A stretch of 27,000 nt of DNA from Prorocentrum cordatum (taxonomy: Eukaryota; Sar; Dinophyceae; Prorocentrales; Prorocentraceae). The stretch is from positions 154,001-181,000 of the forward strand of contig CAUYUJ010016693.1 of the NCBI GenBank assembly GCA_963575745.1, given 5' to 3'. The position numbers were made by a program, and so were the translations under genes. The first letter of the stretch is position 1. Every line of letters starts with the position of its first letter. Below the pieces are notes generated by a model. It had not been told where the DNA came from. It ran no database searches and was given only the letters and a program-made list of their open reading frames with translations. This document shows positions 26,893 through 27,000 of this stretch, in pieces.

Positions 26893-27000
26893 TCGGAGGA
26901 GGGCCCGTCGAGACAACGGCGGCCCTCCCTGCACAGTCCGCAGCATCTGCGCCTCCCGGGGGGGGCTTCTCGCCGCCGCGGCTGGGTCCGCCCCGAACAA

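Overview
This window looks like intergenic, repeat-dominated DNA from a large eukaryotic nuclear genome. A dinoflagellate-type alga is the best guess. The reasons are the high GC content, the near absence of recognisable genes, the many unrelated mini- and microsatellites, and a decayed APE-type LINE (non-LTR) retrotransposon. No spliced-leader sequence, rRNA or confident tRNA was seen, so the taxon is inference. Nothing looks bacterial: no operons, no ribosome-binding-site spacing and no dense coding.

Layout. 1-1613 is GC-rich sequence with no recognised gene. 1614-3774 (minus) is a 135-bp tandem repeat whose length variants are nearly all multiples of three. It reads as a Pro/Ala/Lys-rich repeat protein broken by a short frame-disrupted patch. 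3775-5055 holds short trinucleotide tracts and a possible acidic-tailed open frame. 5056-6942 is bounded by a 20-bp minisatellite in opposite orientations and contains three low-complexity blocks (CCCCAAGA-type, CAT-type, GGAATCC-type). 7140-10440 is a complex of arrays sharing the core CGAGCGAAA/TTTCGCTCG, with a 75-bp tandem repeat, a duplicated SINE-like unit carrying a Pol III B-box-like motif, and a head-to-head array with a hairpin at its centre. 10986-14072 holds two tandem composite cassettes, each built as head, satellite and tail. 14130-16400 is mostly (TCC)n and (CAT)n. 17345-18501 holds two inverted copies of a 90-bp higher-order array. 18826-19815 is a ~102-bp satellite.

20180-24430 is the only region with clear protein homology. 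It is a LINE pseudogene with an ORF1-like coiled-coil region, an AP-type endonuclease, reverse transcriptase and a C-terminal tail. It carries about ten frameshifts, in-frame stops and a lost catalytic aspartate in RT motif A. 24660-25985 has two blocks of an 8-bp CCCTATAG repeat surrounding exact duplications. 26046-27000 has strong GC hairpins and two opposed trinucleotide tracts.

The genes do not form a pathway. The biology here is repeat birth, amplification, inversion and decay. Most long open frames are by-products of period-3 repeats or stop-poor GC-rich DNA and were not annotated as genes.
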